Shown: positions 42,670 through 54,546 of the stretch, one piece after another | Layout: each line of letters begins with the position of its first letter | Position numbering within the stretch: position 1 is the stretch's first letter | NCBI GenBank assembly: GCA_020205615.1 | Contig: CM035170.1 | Location: 11,400,980-11,464,979, forward strand | DNA length: 64,000 nt | Source of the DNA: Panax quinquefolius | Taxonomy: Eukaryota; Streptophyta; Magnoliopsida; Apiales; Araliaceae | Direction of reading: 5' to 3' | The notes under the pieces: model-generated | What the model saw: only the letters and a program-made list of their open reading frames with translations | Database searches by the model: none | What the model was told of the DNA's origin: nothing | Translations under genes and position numbers: made by a program

Positions 42670-45446
42670 TGTAAGATCCCCAACTTTTATGAATAAAGAT
42701 TAATTTTTCTCGAAATATATTTTTGAATATTATGGTGTGGATTTGATATAATGTTATAGTTGTGGGTAATATTTATAAATTTTGCAAAGTAAGCAAGTGG
42801 TTATATAATATTCGATTGGTCGGAGAATATTCGTTTTAACAGGGAATATTCGTATAACGGCACAATCATTGGTGGACCCCACAACAAAAGTATTGTCGTA
42901 GTTAGAAAAACAGCGTAATTATCTTTTATAAAAATAACTACGTAAAGTTTTACCATTAAACCGTTGAACTACCCGTGGTTAAAGTACAATGAATACGCAT
43001 ACGGTTGCATAGTAGCACACAAGATTGATTATTGATGCTTACGTGAGAAGTCACTCGCTTATACTCAATTATTGCTACAATAATTGCGCATCATATCTCT
43101 CATATTATTGATTCAATTATTGTCACAAGATCATCTCGCATAATATTTTATATATTATTAAATCAATAATTGAGATGACAAAGTTATTCATATTATTATT
43201 TACAATATCGACAATGTCTAGAAGTTCACATCGAGGAGAGGTTTGGTCACCTAATCAAGGTGCGCCAATAAGGAGAAATCCTTATCTGAAAGCCCCTCTT
43301 TCCTCGGGAACAACCCAGTTGTTAAATATTGTGAGTTATAATATTAATGATGAATAAGTTCGTGTTGATTAAAGATGAAATTGATAGTTCCATCAGGTTG
43401 GGATTATTAGTGTTAGTGGAAATCGATATTTATTTCGATAATAATTGATGTCTGGAAGTTATATTGACCAATCGGGTAATTAATCGGATAAATGAGCAAT
43501 TAATTGCTATTAATTCACATGCTTATAACTATTTGTTCACATGTGTGTACTATTGATTCACATGCATGTACTATTAGGGGAGGTGGTGCAAGATTAATAA
43601 TACTTGCATGACTAAGTTAAAAATGGAGGTATGTATCGAAGGTACTATATCTGTGTAATTATATTTTCACATGTATAGAACTATTGATTCACATGATTGA
43701 ACTATTGATTCACATGATGTATTATTAGGGGAGGTAGTGCAAGTTTGATAATACTTGCAAGACTAAATTAAAAATGAAGGAAAAGATGAAGGTACTATAT
43801 TGTAATATTTCGAGCCCCAAAACGTGTAATTATCGAAACTATATTTTTCTAAAAATAGAAGCTCATTCTTCCTTCATTCTCACCAATTCACTAAGTCTTA
43901 CAAGAGCAATTATAGAGAGAGAAGCTATAGAGAGAGAATCTATAGGGAGAAAGAAGAAGAGAAGTCTGCTACCTCACTATTCCAGTATCCAGTCTTCTTC
44001 TGAGGTAAGGGATATTATATTTTTCAGTATTCGTAGAAATAATATTTTCTTCCATACTCTGTAGTATGTGAGTAATATTATTTCGTTTCATATTCCTGAT
44101 TATACCCTCATTCTGTTAAAATATTGCTTCTATACTCCATGAAATTAGTAGAATATCTTTGATATTTGTGCTTCATTCAGTATCTTTTCATGAAAATATT
44201 ATTATGAGTTTTCTTGATAATTATTGATCTTTTCATACTGGAATACTATTCATGAGTTACTATTTACGGGTTACTATTCACCCGGTTACTATTCACTCAA
44301 ATATTATTCACTCGGGTATTCGGAGCACTTTTTATGCCGGAGTACTATTCACGGGTTATTATTCTCCCGAATATTATTCACTCAGGTATCTGGGGCACTT
44401 TTCATGTTGGGGTACTATTCACGGGGTACTATTCCCGAAGTACTATTCACAGAGTACTATTCACGGGGTACTATTCACCCAAAAAATATATTTCTTTTCT
44501 GTCCAAATTATTTTTGATACATGAATATTATTCTTGAATTTAACTCCACAAAGCAGTATCATATTGACAATTTGGATATTTTTAAACTCTGGATAAATTT
44601 AAAGTCTTTAAAATTTATCTTTGATTTCGTTTGATTAATGCTTATATCATTGTCATCATCCTCATGCTTGTATTGTGATGAAAGTCATCTTTGGTTTACG
44701 TGCATAGATGGACTGTTGATTGGTACGATTATGACCATGGATCATTCGGTATAATCGTGACACGTAATGTTACAAAGGATGTGGTAAAAGTCCTCAGTGG
44801 CCTGTAGTGCATTGATGGACAGTTGTTGGTATGCTTATGACCAGTGATTATTCGGTATAATCATGACCATTGATGATTATATGAATATTCTTGGCCCGTA
44901 GTGCAGGGATGATTCGATGATGTGGTTTATTTATTAAGTTGAGTCTCAGCGATAAAATTGATGAAAAACTTTTTAAATAATAGAAGATACTAGATATCAT
45001 GCTCTACTTGTCTCTTCTAATGGATTGTTTGTTCCGTTGCAGTTAAACTTGATGTTTATTATATTTTATCAGTTTAACAATGTTGAAGGCTAACGATAAT
45101 TTATTCTGAATTATCTTAGTCATAATATTTCTTACTGGGCTAGTTGAGCTCACCCTTTGTTTTCATTGTTCTCTTCAGGAAATGAGAATATAGATGGGAC
45201 TAGTCAAGAAACAGAGTGACGGTCCAGATGTTTGCATTAGTAGTCCTCACTATTCAGTGAAATAGTGTGATAATAATTGTAATGAGGACTTTATTTGAGT
45301 TTGGATACTCTCTACGAGACATTATCCGTGTTGAAACTCTCAGCTACATTTTGTCGTACTGTATAAAAGAAGTTTGTATTTAAATTCTGTACTATATATT
45401 TGGCGACTCAAGATGGGTGATGTATACCTATTTTGGGGGCGTCACA
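42670..45446 (+). mobile_element. R1 element H, 5' LTR (2.78 kb)
   Basis: Starts TGTAAGATCCCCAACTTTTA and ends GGGGGCGTCACA. The left flank GATTC (42665-42669) should be the target duplication. The TATA-like word is altered to CTAAAAATAGAAGCTC (43852-43867), donor-like GAG/GTAAGGG is at 44005, acceptor-like TTGCAG ends at 45052, and a second acceptor-like TTCTCTTCAG ends at 45178. GTACTATTCAC repeats lie at 44240-44480. Confidence 0.93.
44005..45052 (+). other. Candidate leader intron in LTR H
   Basis: Begins GTAAGGG after CTTCTGAG and ends TTGTTTGTTCCGTTGCAG, with TCTAATGG about 25 bp upstream. If spliced it would remove about 1 kb of U5 including the GTACTATTCAC array. Inferred from sequence conservation only. 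Confidence 0.45.
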
Positions 45447-45460
45447 GTTGGTATCAAAGC
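45447..45460 (+). other. Primer binding site of element H
   Basis: GTTGGTATCAAAGC directly after the LTR, resembling the complement of the tRNA-Met 3' end. Confidence 0.8.
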
Positions 45461-45634
45461 TTAGGGATATGATCCCTGTCTGAGATGTGAGACTAGAACT
45501 AGGAGGGGAGAGACGGGAAATACCTTCGCTAGTATGACCTACCTAAGTTTATTTGGTATTTATTTGGTCTATCAGAGTATAGGGATAATATGTTACATGT
45601 TAATTAACCCTTGTTTTGTGGCAGTATTTGAAAA

Positions 45635-46737
45635 TGGCATCCGAAAATTTTTAGATAAGCAATGAAGCACATGAGACCGTTGAGTCACCAACGATCAATA
45701 CCCAGGATAATGTGCATCAAGATGGCAATAATCCTTAGGAAATAACAACGCTGACCAAATGACGAATGATGGGATGTTCATAGGCTTTATGCAATTCATG
45801 CAACATCAGGCAAGAACGACTCCTGTTCAAAATGCAGGTGGAAACATTGACAACTCTCGAACGGTCACTGTTTAGTGACTAAATAGTTCAAGGAGCTGGG
45901 ACCACTAGAGTTTATTGGAGAGCCAAAACCACTTAAGGTGGAGACGTGGATAAACCAGATCACCAAGATATTTGATGTCTTGGGATGCTCCGAGGAGCAA
46001 AAGGTTCCCTTTGCCACCTTTATGTTGCGAGGAGAGGCAGACATCGGGGGGAATCGGTGAAGCGCACTCAACCCGCGCCGCATCAAGATGTCTAGGAGAA
46101 GTTCCAAGAATCGTTCAACGACAAGTACTTTCCCGAAAGTATTCGTCACATGAAGGAGGTAGAGTTCATCAAGCTAGAGCAGAACAATATGACCGTGTCA
46201 CAGTACGAAGATAAGTTTGCCGATTTGTCCTGGTTTACGTCCCACTTGGTTGATAATGAGGAGAGAATGACGCGGATGTTTCTAAGAGGTTTGAAACCCA
46301 AGATACGTCAATACTTAATTTCTCACAAACTGTGTTTGTATTCAGATGTTGTAAATAGGGCTCAGTTATTGGAGCGCGATAACGAGTCAACCCAACCAAG
46401 AGAGAGCATCTGGCAAAATGATAATACCAGTGGTAGCAGTCATCGAGGCGGTGACAACAAACGTGGTGGAAGTCAACATGCCAGAAATGGTAACCACTTC
46501 GATGGTAATCATGGACAAGACAATAAAAGTGGGACTTTCAAGAAGAGGAGATTCAATAATGATGGAAGGATGTCAGAACCAACACCTGTTGTTAAGGAAG
46601 GAGAACGACCGCTGGTAGTATGTTACAAGTGCAGAAAGGAAGGACACATCAGTCCAAACTGTACCCAGCGGTCCAAAGCATGTTACAATTGTGGAAGATA
46701 AGGTCACCTAGCACAATTTTATCGTGCACCGAAGTCA
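45635..46737 (+). pseudogene. Element H gag polyprotein
   Basis: Start MASENF is followed at once by TAG (near 45653) and several frameshifts through 46145. From 46150 a long open stretch holds [33 protein letters not shown] and [14 protein letters not shown], the core retrotransposon Gag domain, then the Gly/Asn/His linker and a complete CCHC knuckle [14 protein letters not shown]. The second knuckle CYNCGR is cut by TAA at 46699. The downstream protease lies in another frame set. Least damaged of the gag genes here in its central part. Confidence 0.9.
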
Positions 46738-46749
46738 AGTCCAGCTGGG

Positions 46750-47466
46750 ATGGAGGCATCAAAGGTCGTCCCAAATAAGACAAAACCGGTAGTTCAAGGG
46801 AGAGCGTTTGTCGTAACCTCCCAAAAAGCGAGGAATCCAAACGAGGTGATCACGGGTAAGCTAATCATAAACTCTAGCGAAGTCTATACCTTATTTGATA
46901 CCGGTCCTATCCATTCTTTTATTTCTCCTACTTGCGCTCAACGTTTAAATTTGACTCCGAAGAAATTAGACTTTGACTTATCTGTTGAAACTCTATTGGG
47001 AGAAACCTTCATTACATCCACTGTTTATAAGTCTTGTTTGATTCAAATCGGTAACCGCACGTTACCTGTCGATCTTATCTCCTTAAAAATACTTGCATTT
47101 GACGTGATTCTAGGGATTGATTGGTTAACTACTCATCATGCTAAAATTAATTGTTTTCGTAAGGTTGTTAGCTTTCATATTCCTAATCAACCTATTATGC
47201 GAATTCAAGCGAACAAACCATTAAAATTAATCACGGTCATCTCAAGTCATAAAGCTATACGTTTATTAAAAAACGGATGTCAAGCTTTCTTAGCCCATGT
47301 CACAGATTTAAACAAAAATACGTCAGATTTGAATGATATTTCTATTGTTAATAAATTTCCTGACGTATTCCCCGAAGAACTTCTTGGCCTACCCCCAGAG
47401 CGTGAAATCAAGTTTGGTATCGACCTTGAACCCGGTACAAAACCCATTTCTAAAGCCCCATATTGA
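46750..47466 (+). pseudogene. Element H aspartic protease and RT linker
   Basis: A 238-codon open frame: MEASKVVPNKTKPVVQGRAF, the active-site block DTGPIHSFISPTC (usual D-T/S-G-A, here Pro-Ile follow), VILGIDWLTTHHAK, and the linker to RT ending LPPEREIKFGIDLEPGTKPI. The closing TGA at 47464 replaces the CGA of the conserved PYRMAP block, a C-to-T change at a CG site. RT continues in the same frame after it. Confidence 0.9.
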
Positions 47467-48650
47467 ATGGCTCCTATTGAACTTCAGGAGTTAAAAACCC
47501 AACTGCAAGAATTGTTAGACATCGGTTTTATTCGACCTAATACGTGTCCTTGGGGTGCTCCCATTCTATTCGTGAAGAAGAAAGATGGAAGAATGCGACT
47601 TTGTATTGATTATCGGGAGTCGAATCATGTCACCATCAAAAATAGGTACCCGTTGCCTCGCATTGATGACATGTTTGACTAGTTGCAAGGCGCCAAATTC
47701 TTTTCAAAGATCGATCTCCATTCTGGATATCATCAGTTGAAGATTAAAACTGATGACATTCCAAAGAATGCTTTCAGAACTCGGTACGGGCATTACGAAT
47801 TCCTAGTCATGTCTTTTGGATTGACTAATGCTCCTGTTGCCTTCATGGATATGATGAACCGAGTATTCAAGGAATATTTGGATCACTTTTTGGTCGTCTT
47901 TATTGATGACATCCTCATATACTCCAAAACCCGTGAAGACCATGAGCAACACTTGAGGCTGATACTCCAAAAGCTTCGTGAAAACAAGCTATATGCCAAG
48001 TTGAAGAAATGCCAGTTCTGGCTTGAGGAAGTTGCATTTCTTGGGCACATGAAATCAAATTGCGGAATATCTGTTGACTCGACAAAGATTGAAGCAATTC
48101 AAAGCTGGGAGCAACCTAAGTCAGTGATCGAAGTACGTAGCTTTCTTGGCTTATATGGTTATTATCAGAGATTTGTAGAAGGGTTTTCTCGAATCGCTAC
48201 TCCATTAACTCAGCTGACTCAAAAAGATACAAAATGTGGTTGGAGCGAGGAATGTGAGAAGAGTTTTCAAGAATTCAAGAGGAAACTCATTTCAGCACCT
48301 GTTCTGACAATACTATCTGGTTCGGAGGGATTTTTCATATACAGCGATGCTTCAAGCAAAGGGTTAAGATGTGTTCTCATGCAACATGGGAAAGTCATAG
48401 CCTATGCCTCATGATAAGTCAAAGAATATGAGAGGAATTATCCTACTCATGATCTAGAGTTGGCTGCTGTCGTTTTTGCGCTTAAGATTTGGAGGCATTA
48501 CCTGTATGGAGAGAAGGTGGAGATCTATACAGATCATAAAAGACTCAAAAATTTCTTCACTCAAAAGGAACTCAATATGCGGCAATGACGTTGGCTTGAG
48601 TTGTTGAAAGATTACGATCATACCATTCAATACCATCCTAGAAAAGCGAA
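47467..48650 (+). pseudogene. Element H reverse transcriptase and RNase H
   Basis: All RT blocks are present in one frame: [46 protein letters not shown] with the first catalytic Asp, [20 protein letters not shown] and [10 protein letters not shown] with the catalytic Asp pair. The connection [12 protein letters not shown] and RNase H ([43 protein letters not shown]) follow. Breaks: TAG for Gln at 47680, TGA and TAA in the AYASRQ block at 48415-48420, TGA for Arg in RQRRW near 48587. All of these are explainable as C-to-T changes. Removing no other lesion, the domain is nearly complete. Confidence 0.92.
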
Positions 48651-49872
48651 CGTAGTAACTGACACATTGAGTAGAAGATTATATGCGGGTACGAATGCGA
48701 TATTTTCAACGCAAGGGCCCATTTTGTATGACTTACAAAGGATGGAGATAGAGTTAAAGACTCTAGGGACCCATGTGATGATGGTGAATATACGAGTAGA
48801 ACTGACTTTAATCGATAAAGTTAAAGCTGCTCAAGCTACAGATCTGGAGCTGATGCGTATGAGGAAGAAAGTGCAAGAAAGTGCTATTCTGGAAGTAAGA
48901 ATCGATGAAGAAGGAATACTTCGAGTCAATTTCAGACTTTGTGTTCCTAATGATTCTCACTTGAAGTATAAAATCATGATGGAGGCGCACAACACACCGT
49001 TTGAAATCCATCCCGACAGTACCAAAATGTATTGTGATCTTCGACATATATTTTGGTGGAGCAATATGAAGAGAGAGATAGCGGGGTTTATCTCAAGGTG
49101 TCTAACTTGTGAACGAGACAAGGCGGAGCATCAAGTGACAAAAGGTCCATTGCAACCACTTGAAATTCCAGAATGGAAGTAGGAGCACATTACCATAGAT
49201 TTCGTTACTGGTCTTCCCAAGGTTTCTCAAGGCATATATGCGATTTGGGTCATTGTTGATAGATTGACCAAGTCTGCTCATTTCTTACCGATACGAGAAA
49301 CATATACACTTGAACGTCTTGCTCGTATGTACATAAACGAGATTGTAAGATTGCATGGTATGCCAGTATCCATAGTTTTGGATCGAGACCCATGATTCAC
49401 TTCACGATTTTGGGTTAGTTTGCAAAAAGCTATGGGCCCGGATTTACGATTTAGTTCAGCATATCATCCTCAAACGGACGGGCAATGGAAGGACTATTCA
49501 AACTCTTGAAGATTTATTAAGACTCGTGGTCCTTGACTTCAAAGAAAGTTGGGACAAGTTCTTAGCATTGGTGGAGTTTTCCTACAACAACAAAGCTTAT
49601 CAAGCAAATATCGGCATGGCTCCATTTGAGGCGTTGATAAAGAAAGTGTCGTTTCTTCAAGATATCGGGATGAGGTGGGTGAAACAACTTTGTTGGGACC
49701 GGAGTTGGTACGTATGACTACGAAAAAGATTCAAATAATCCGACAACGTATAAAAACCTCACAAGATCGACAAAAGAGTTATGCTGATCTTCATCGAAAG
49801 GATGTGGAATTCTATATTGGAGATCATGTGTTGTTACGTGTTACTCCATGGAAAGGAGTTACGAGATTTTGA
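48651..49872 (+). pseudogene. Element H integrase
   Basis: The N-terminal zinc domain appears as HPDSTKMYCDL and CLTCERDKAEHQ; the HH pair of A and I (HHGSTK) is changed to HP, so a zinc ligand is lost. The core has ITIDFVTGLP and VLDRDP with the first two catalytic Asp residues. TAG replaces Trp at 49181 and TGA replaces Arg after DRDP near 49394. At 49485-49495 the SERTIQ block is frameshifted (CAATGGAAGGAC), losing the catalytic Glu. The C-terminal IGDHVLLRVTPWKGVTRF ends at TGA near 49870. Confidence 0.9.
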
Positions 49873-50274
49873 AAGAGAGGAAAGCTCAATCCTCGATTCA
49901 TTAGCCCATTTTTAATCCTCGATCGAGTAGGAATTGTGGCCTATAGACTCGCCTTACCGCCAAGTATGTCTCGTGTTCATAACGTTTTTCACATATCTAT
50001 GTTACGTAAATATGAGAAAGACCCGAACTACATTATTGAATTAGATCCAGACGAGATAGAGGAAGATTTAACGTATGAAGAGATACCTGTTAAAATCTTG
50101 GATAAGAAGGATCATATTCTACGCTCCAAGGTTATACCTCAAGTCAAAGTTTTGTGGAGAAACCACGATGTTGAGGAAATGACCTGGGAGTTAGAATCTG
50201 AAATGAATTCAATGTGTCCTCACCTTTTCGACATACCAGGTATACACCCTAATTTCGAGGACAAAATTTCATAA
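49873..50274 (+). pseudogene. Element H integrase tail, chromovirus type
   Basis: AYRLALPPSMSRVHNVFHIS, MLRKYEKDPNYIIEL, YEEIPVKILDKKDHILRSKV, KVLWRNHDVEEMTWELESEM and PHLF in order. This extension after integrase is the form I know from Tekay/Del-lineage chromoviruses, where it is thought to help target heterochromatin. It is the reference copy for the in-frame deletion in A and the shorter tail in B. Stop TAA at 50272-50274. Confidence 0.85.
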
Positions 50275-50285
50275 GAATGGGAGGT
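50275..50285 (+). other. Polypurine tract of element H
   Basis: GAATGGGAGGT immediately before TGTAAGATCC of the 3' LTR. Confidence 0.8.
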
Positions 50286-51744
50286 TGTAAGATCCCCAAC
50301 TTTTATGAATAAAGATTAATTTTTCTCGAAATATATTTTTGAATATTATGGTGTGAATTTGATATAATGTTATAGTTGTGGGTAATATTTACAAATTTTG
50401 CAAAGTAAGCAAGTGGTTATATAATATTAGATTGGTCGGGTAATATTCATTTTAACAGGGAATATTCGTACGACGGCACAATCATTGGTTGACCCCATAA
50501 TGAAAGTATTATCGTAGATAGAAAACGACATAATTATCTTTTTATAAAAACAACGGCGAAAGTTTTACCGTTAAACTGTTGAACTACCTGGTGGTAAAAG
50601 TACAGTAATACGCATGGTTGCATAGTAGCACACGGTATTGATTATTGATGCTTACGTGAGAAGTCACTCAGTTATTCTCAATTATTTCTATAGTAATTGC
50701 TGCATCATCTCTCTCATATTATTGTTTCAATTATTGTCACAGTATCATCTGCATAATATTTTATATATTATTAAATTAATAATTAAGACGACAAAGTTAT
50801 TCATATTATTATTTGTAATATTGACAATGTCTAGAAGTTCTGTCAAGGAGAGGTTTGGTCACCTAATTGCGCGCCAATAAGGAGAAATCTGTATCGGAAA
50901 GCCCCCTCTTTCCTGGGAACGACCTGGTTGTTAAATATTGTGAGTTATAATATTAATGATTAATAATTTTGTGTTGATTAAAGATTAAATTGATAGTTCC
51001 ATTGTGTTGGGATTATTAGTATTAGTGGAAATCGATATTTATTTCGATAATAATTGATGCCTGGAAGTTATACTGACCAATCGGGTAATTAATCGGATAA
51101 ATGAGCAATTAATTGCTATTAATTCACATGCTTATAACTATTTGTTCAAATGTGTGTACTATTGATTCACATGCATGTACTATTAGGGGAAGTGATGCAA
51201 GATTGATAATATTTGCATGACTAAGTTAAAAATTGAGGTATGGATGGAGGTACTGTACTGTAATTTGTATTTTCACATGTATAGAACTATTGATTCACAA
51301 GATTGAACTATTGATTCACATGATGTACTATTAGGGGAGGAGGTGCAAGTTTGATAATACTTGCAGGACTAATTTAAAAATGAAGGAAAAGATGAAGGTA
51401 CTATACTGTAATATTTCGAGCCCCAAAATGTGCAATTATCGAAACTATATTTTTCTATAAATAGAAGCTCATTCTCCCTTCACTCTCACTAATTCACTAA
51501 GTCTCACAAGACCAATTATAGAGAGAGAATCTATAGAGAGAAAGAAGAAGAGAAGTCTGCTACCTCATTATTCCAAAGATCCATTTCTTACGAGGTAAGG
51601 GATATTATATTTTTCAAAGATTCATAGAAATAATATTTTCTTCCATACTCTGTATTATGTGAGTAATAATATTTCGTTTCATATTCCTGATTATACCCTC
51701 ATTCTGTTAAAGTATTGCTTCTATACTCCATAAAATTAGTAGAA
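50286..51744 (+). mobile_element. R1 element H, 3' LTR, truncated
   Basis: Starts TGTAAGATCCCCAACTTTTA like the 5' LTR and includes CTATAAATAGAAGCTC (51456-51471) and donor-like GAG/GTAAGGG at 51595. It breaks off at 51742-51744 in the ATTAGTAGAA block, where the sequence switches to the 3' end of another copy's pol. The last 1.25 kb of the LTR is missing. Confidence 0.9.
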
Positions 51745-51840
51745 ATGACCTGGGAGTTGGAATCAGAAATGAAAGCGAGGTATCCTCACCTTTTCGAAAC
51801 ACCAGGTACGTATGTCAATTTCGAGGACGAAATTTCATAA
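51742..51840 (+). pseudogene. Pol 3' tip belonging to the LTR I lineage
   Basis: About 32 codons encode EMTWELESEMKARYPHLF, then ETPGTY and NFEDEIS with stop TAA, the last residues of R1 pol. It joins H's 3' LTR through a 3-bp overlap (GAA) and runs straight into the polypurine tract and LTR I. It is all that remains of the body of an element whose 3' LTR is LTR I. Confidence 0.88.
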
Positions 51841-51851
51841 GGAGGGAAGGT
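51841..51851 (+). other. Polypurine tract before LTR I
   Basis: GGAGGGAAGGT directly precedes TGTAAGACCCC. Confidence 0.75.
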
Positions 51852-54361
51852 TGTAAGACCCCAACTTATTATAAATAAAATCGAATTTCCTCTAATTATA
51901 TTTGTGAATAATAAGGTATTAATTTGATATAATTCTTTGGTTATGGGTGAAATGTGCAAATTTTGCAAAATATGCAAGTGGTTATAAAATAATCATTGTT
52001 GTCGGGGAATATTCGTTTGGTCGTGGAATATTCTTGTTATCGGGGAATATTCGTAAGACGCATAGCCATTTTTTTGTGGGCCCCATAACAAAATAACCGC
52101 TTGGATGAAGAAAACGATAAGTTTGAGTTGTTATAAATAACTCAGGCGTAGTTGTTACCAAGTTAACAATCGCTGGAATACCCTTATGGTTAAAATATAG
52201 TAATACGCGTGGATGCACAATATTATTGATGAATTATTGATCCTTACGTGAAGAAGGCACTACTCAATAATTGTTACAAAGAGTTACCGCTCAATATTTT
52301 ATTTTATTGATTCAATAATTGTTTGCGTTGATATTTTATATTATTGTTGTTTCAATAATTGTCAACTTTGCACAAGATTTCCCATTATCATATCAATAAT
52401 TCATATTATTTGAATAATATTATTAGATAGCATTATTGGCAATGTCTAGAAAGTTCTGTCAAGGAGAGGTTTGGTCACCTAATTACGCGCCAATAAGAAG
52501 AAATTCTTATTGAAAGCCCCTCTTCCTCGAACTACCGGTTGTTATAAATGTGATTCTCGTAATATTATTTGTGAATAATTAATTATTGATTCATATGATA
52601 AGAAAATATTTATTTTATGTGGATATAAATGTTGGATATATTTATTGTGGTTAAAAATGAAGGAGTTAAGGTTGAGGTGTTTTATCAGTATTTTTGTCGG
52701 AATGAAGGTATTAAAAATTAAACCAGTGTTTTTGAGATATATTGCTTGAGTTATAATTTTTAATCCGACCGTTGGATCGTTGTAATTTTTGGATATGTTA
52801 TACATATATATGTTGAGTATATGTCCACAAATTTTGAACCGTTAAAAATGAACATATGATTTGTTATGAATTTTAAGAGGTGACTGGTTCAGAAATTGTT
52901 GAAGTATCCGAATTTAGCATTTTGCTGGAAAATTCTAGAATTGAGTGGGCCCCACTTGTGGTTGGTGAAGAAATGTGCTGAATTTTATTTCAAATATGGT
53001 GGGTGGGAATAGTAGTAGGTAAAGCCATCAGGTTGCAGGTCAAGTCTGCTAACATTTTCCAATAAATAGGGGGCTAAATTAGAATTGAAAATCACACCAG
53101 AAACATAAGCTTTCTCTCTTTCTCTCTCTAGATTGTTAAGTGTATTTTGTGAGTATTTAGATACTTTGTGAGTTTCTATTCATCAGTGCAAGTTTTCTTC
53201 AGCCTTATACCGATATTTCGATCAGAAGTACTGATATTTTGAGGTAAGGGATATTATCTTCTTCTTAAATGATATTTTCTTCAATATCATTATGCCAAAA
53301 TATTGGTATGAACTTTTTATCAAATTTGGAACTTTTTGTGCTCTGGGTTACTATTCACGATACTTACACTTATTCACGATACAACACTATTCACGAATCA
53401 TTACACTATTCAACTAAAAAATGAAATTTTCTTCTTTTGTCCAAGTTGTCTATTATGGTTACTATCTTTGATTGTATCCATGTTTTGATCATTATTTTTG
53501 AATTCGCTTCAAAATTGGTTATTTCGAATATTATTGAACTTGATATACCGTAATACTTAATCCTTAATATTTGATCTGTTATCTCACCGGATTCGCTTTT
53601 CTTTAAAATATTTTTCATCATCCTCACCCTAAATGATGATACAAATGAATATCTTTGGCCTCAGTAGTGAAAAGATGAATGATTACCTAATGAATATCTT
53701 TGGCCCGTAGTGCAAAGATGAACAGGTGTTGAGATGAACATGACCAACTGGTGATACAAATGAATATCTTTGGCTTGTAGTGCAACGATGAATATTTGAT
53801 TCAAGATGTATATTGATTGATGTTACAGGGATAAAATATTTATGATGGACTTTTAAATCTTAGAAGATAGTAGAATTCTTTTTCTACTTGACTCTTCTAA
53901 TGGATTGTTTGCTTTCATTGCAGCTTGTTGATCTAAAACTTGTTGTCTATTATATTTTATCAGATTTTTCCCTGTTGAAGACTAACGATAATTTGTTGTA
54001 TATTATCTTAGTCATAATATTCTTTACTGGGCTAGTTGAGGTCACCTTTTTCCTTTTTGTTCCATTTTTCTCGTGGAGGTAAGAACATAAGCAGAACTAG
54101 CCTGGGGCAATGCGAGTGATGATTCTAGAAAGATGTTTTAGCAGTCCTCACAATTTCGTAAAATAATGTTTGAATAATTGTAACGAGGACTTATTTGAGT
54201 GTGGATATTGTCTAAAGACAATATTTGTATTTAAACTCACAAAGATGTGTTGTCGTATTTTGCACGACAATTGATTTATTAAAGTTGTAGTTTGCTTTCT
54301 CGTACATCATGTATTTGGCGACTCGTAATGGGTGTTGTATACCTATTTTGGGGGCGCCATA
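51852..54361 (+). mobile_element. LTR I, divergent R1 subfamily
   Basis: Starts TGTAAGACCCCAACTTATTA and ends GGGGGCGCCATA, 2510 bp. Ends and several internal blocks match other R1 LTRs, but U3 differs: CCAATAAATAGGGGGCTAAA replaces the usual TATA block and AAATCACACCAGA follows. Donor-like GAG/GTAAGGG at 53243 and acceptor-like TTTCATTGCAG ending near 53924 are kept, although the sequence between is only about 0.7 kb. It serves as 3' LTR of the pol tip on its left and 5' LTR of the internal region on its right. Confidence 0.9.
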
Positions 54362-54375
54362 GTTGGTATCAAAGC
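54362..54375 (+). other. Primer binding site of element I
   Basis: GTTGGTATCAAAGC right after the LTR end. Confidence 0.8.
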
Positions 54376-54546
54376 TTAGGGATATGGTCTCCCAAGTGAG
54401 ATCGGGAATAGAACTAGGAGGGAGAGATGAGTAAATCCTTCGCTAGTGTGTCTTATCTAAGCTTATTTGTTGGTCACCATAATATAGGATATTATGTGAT
54501 ATGTTAATTTGTTTAATTAACCCTTAGTTTATGGCAGTATTTAAGA

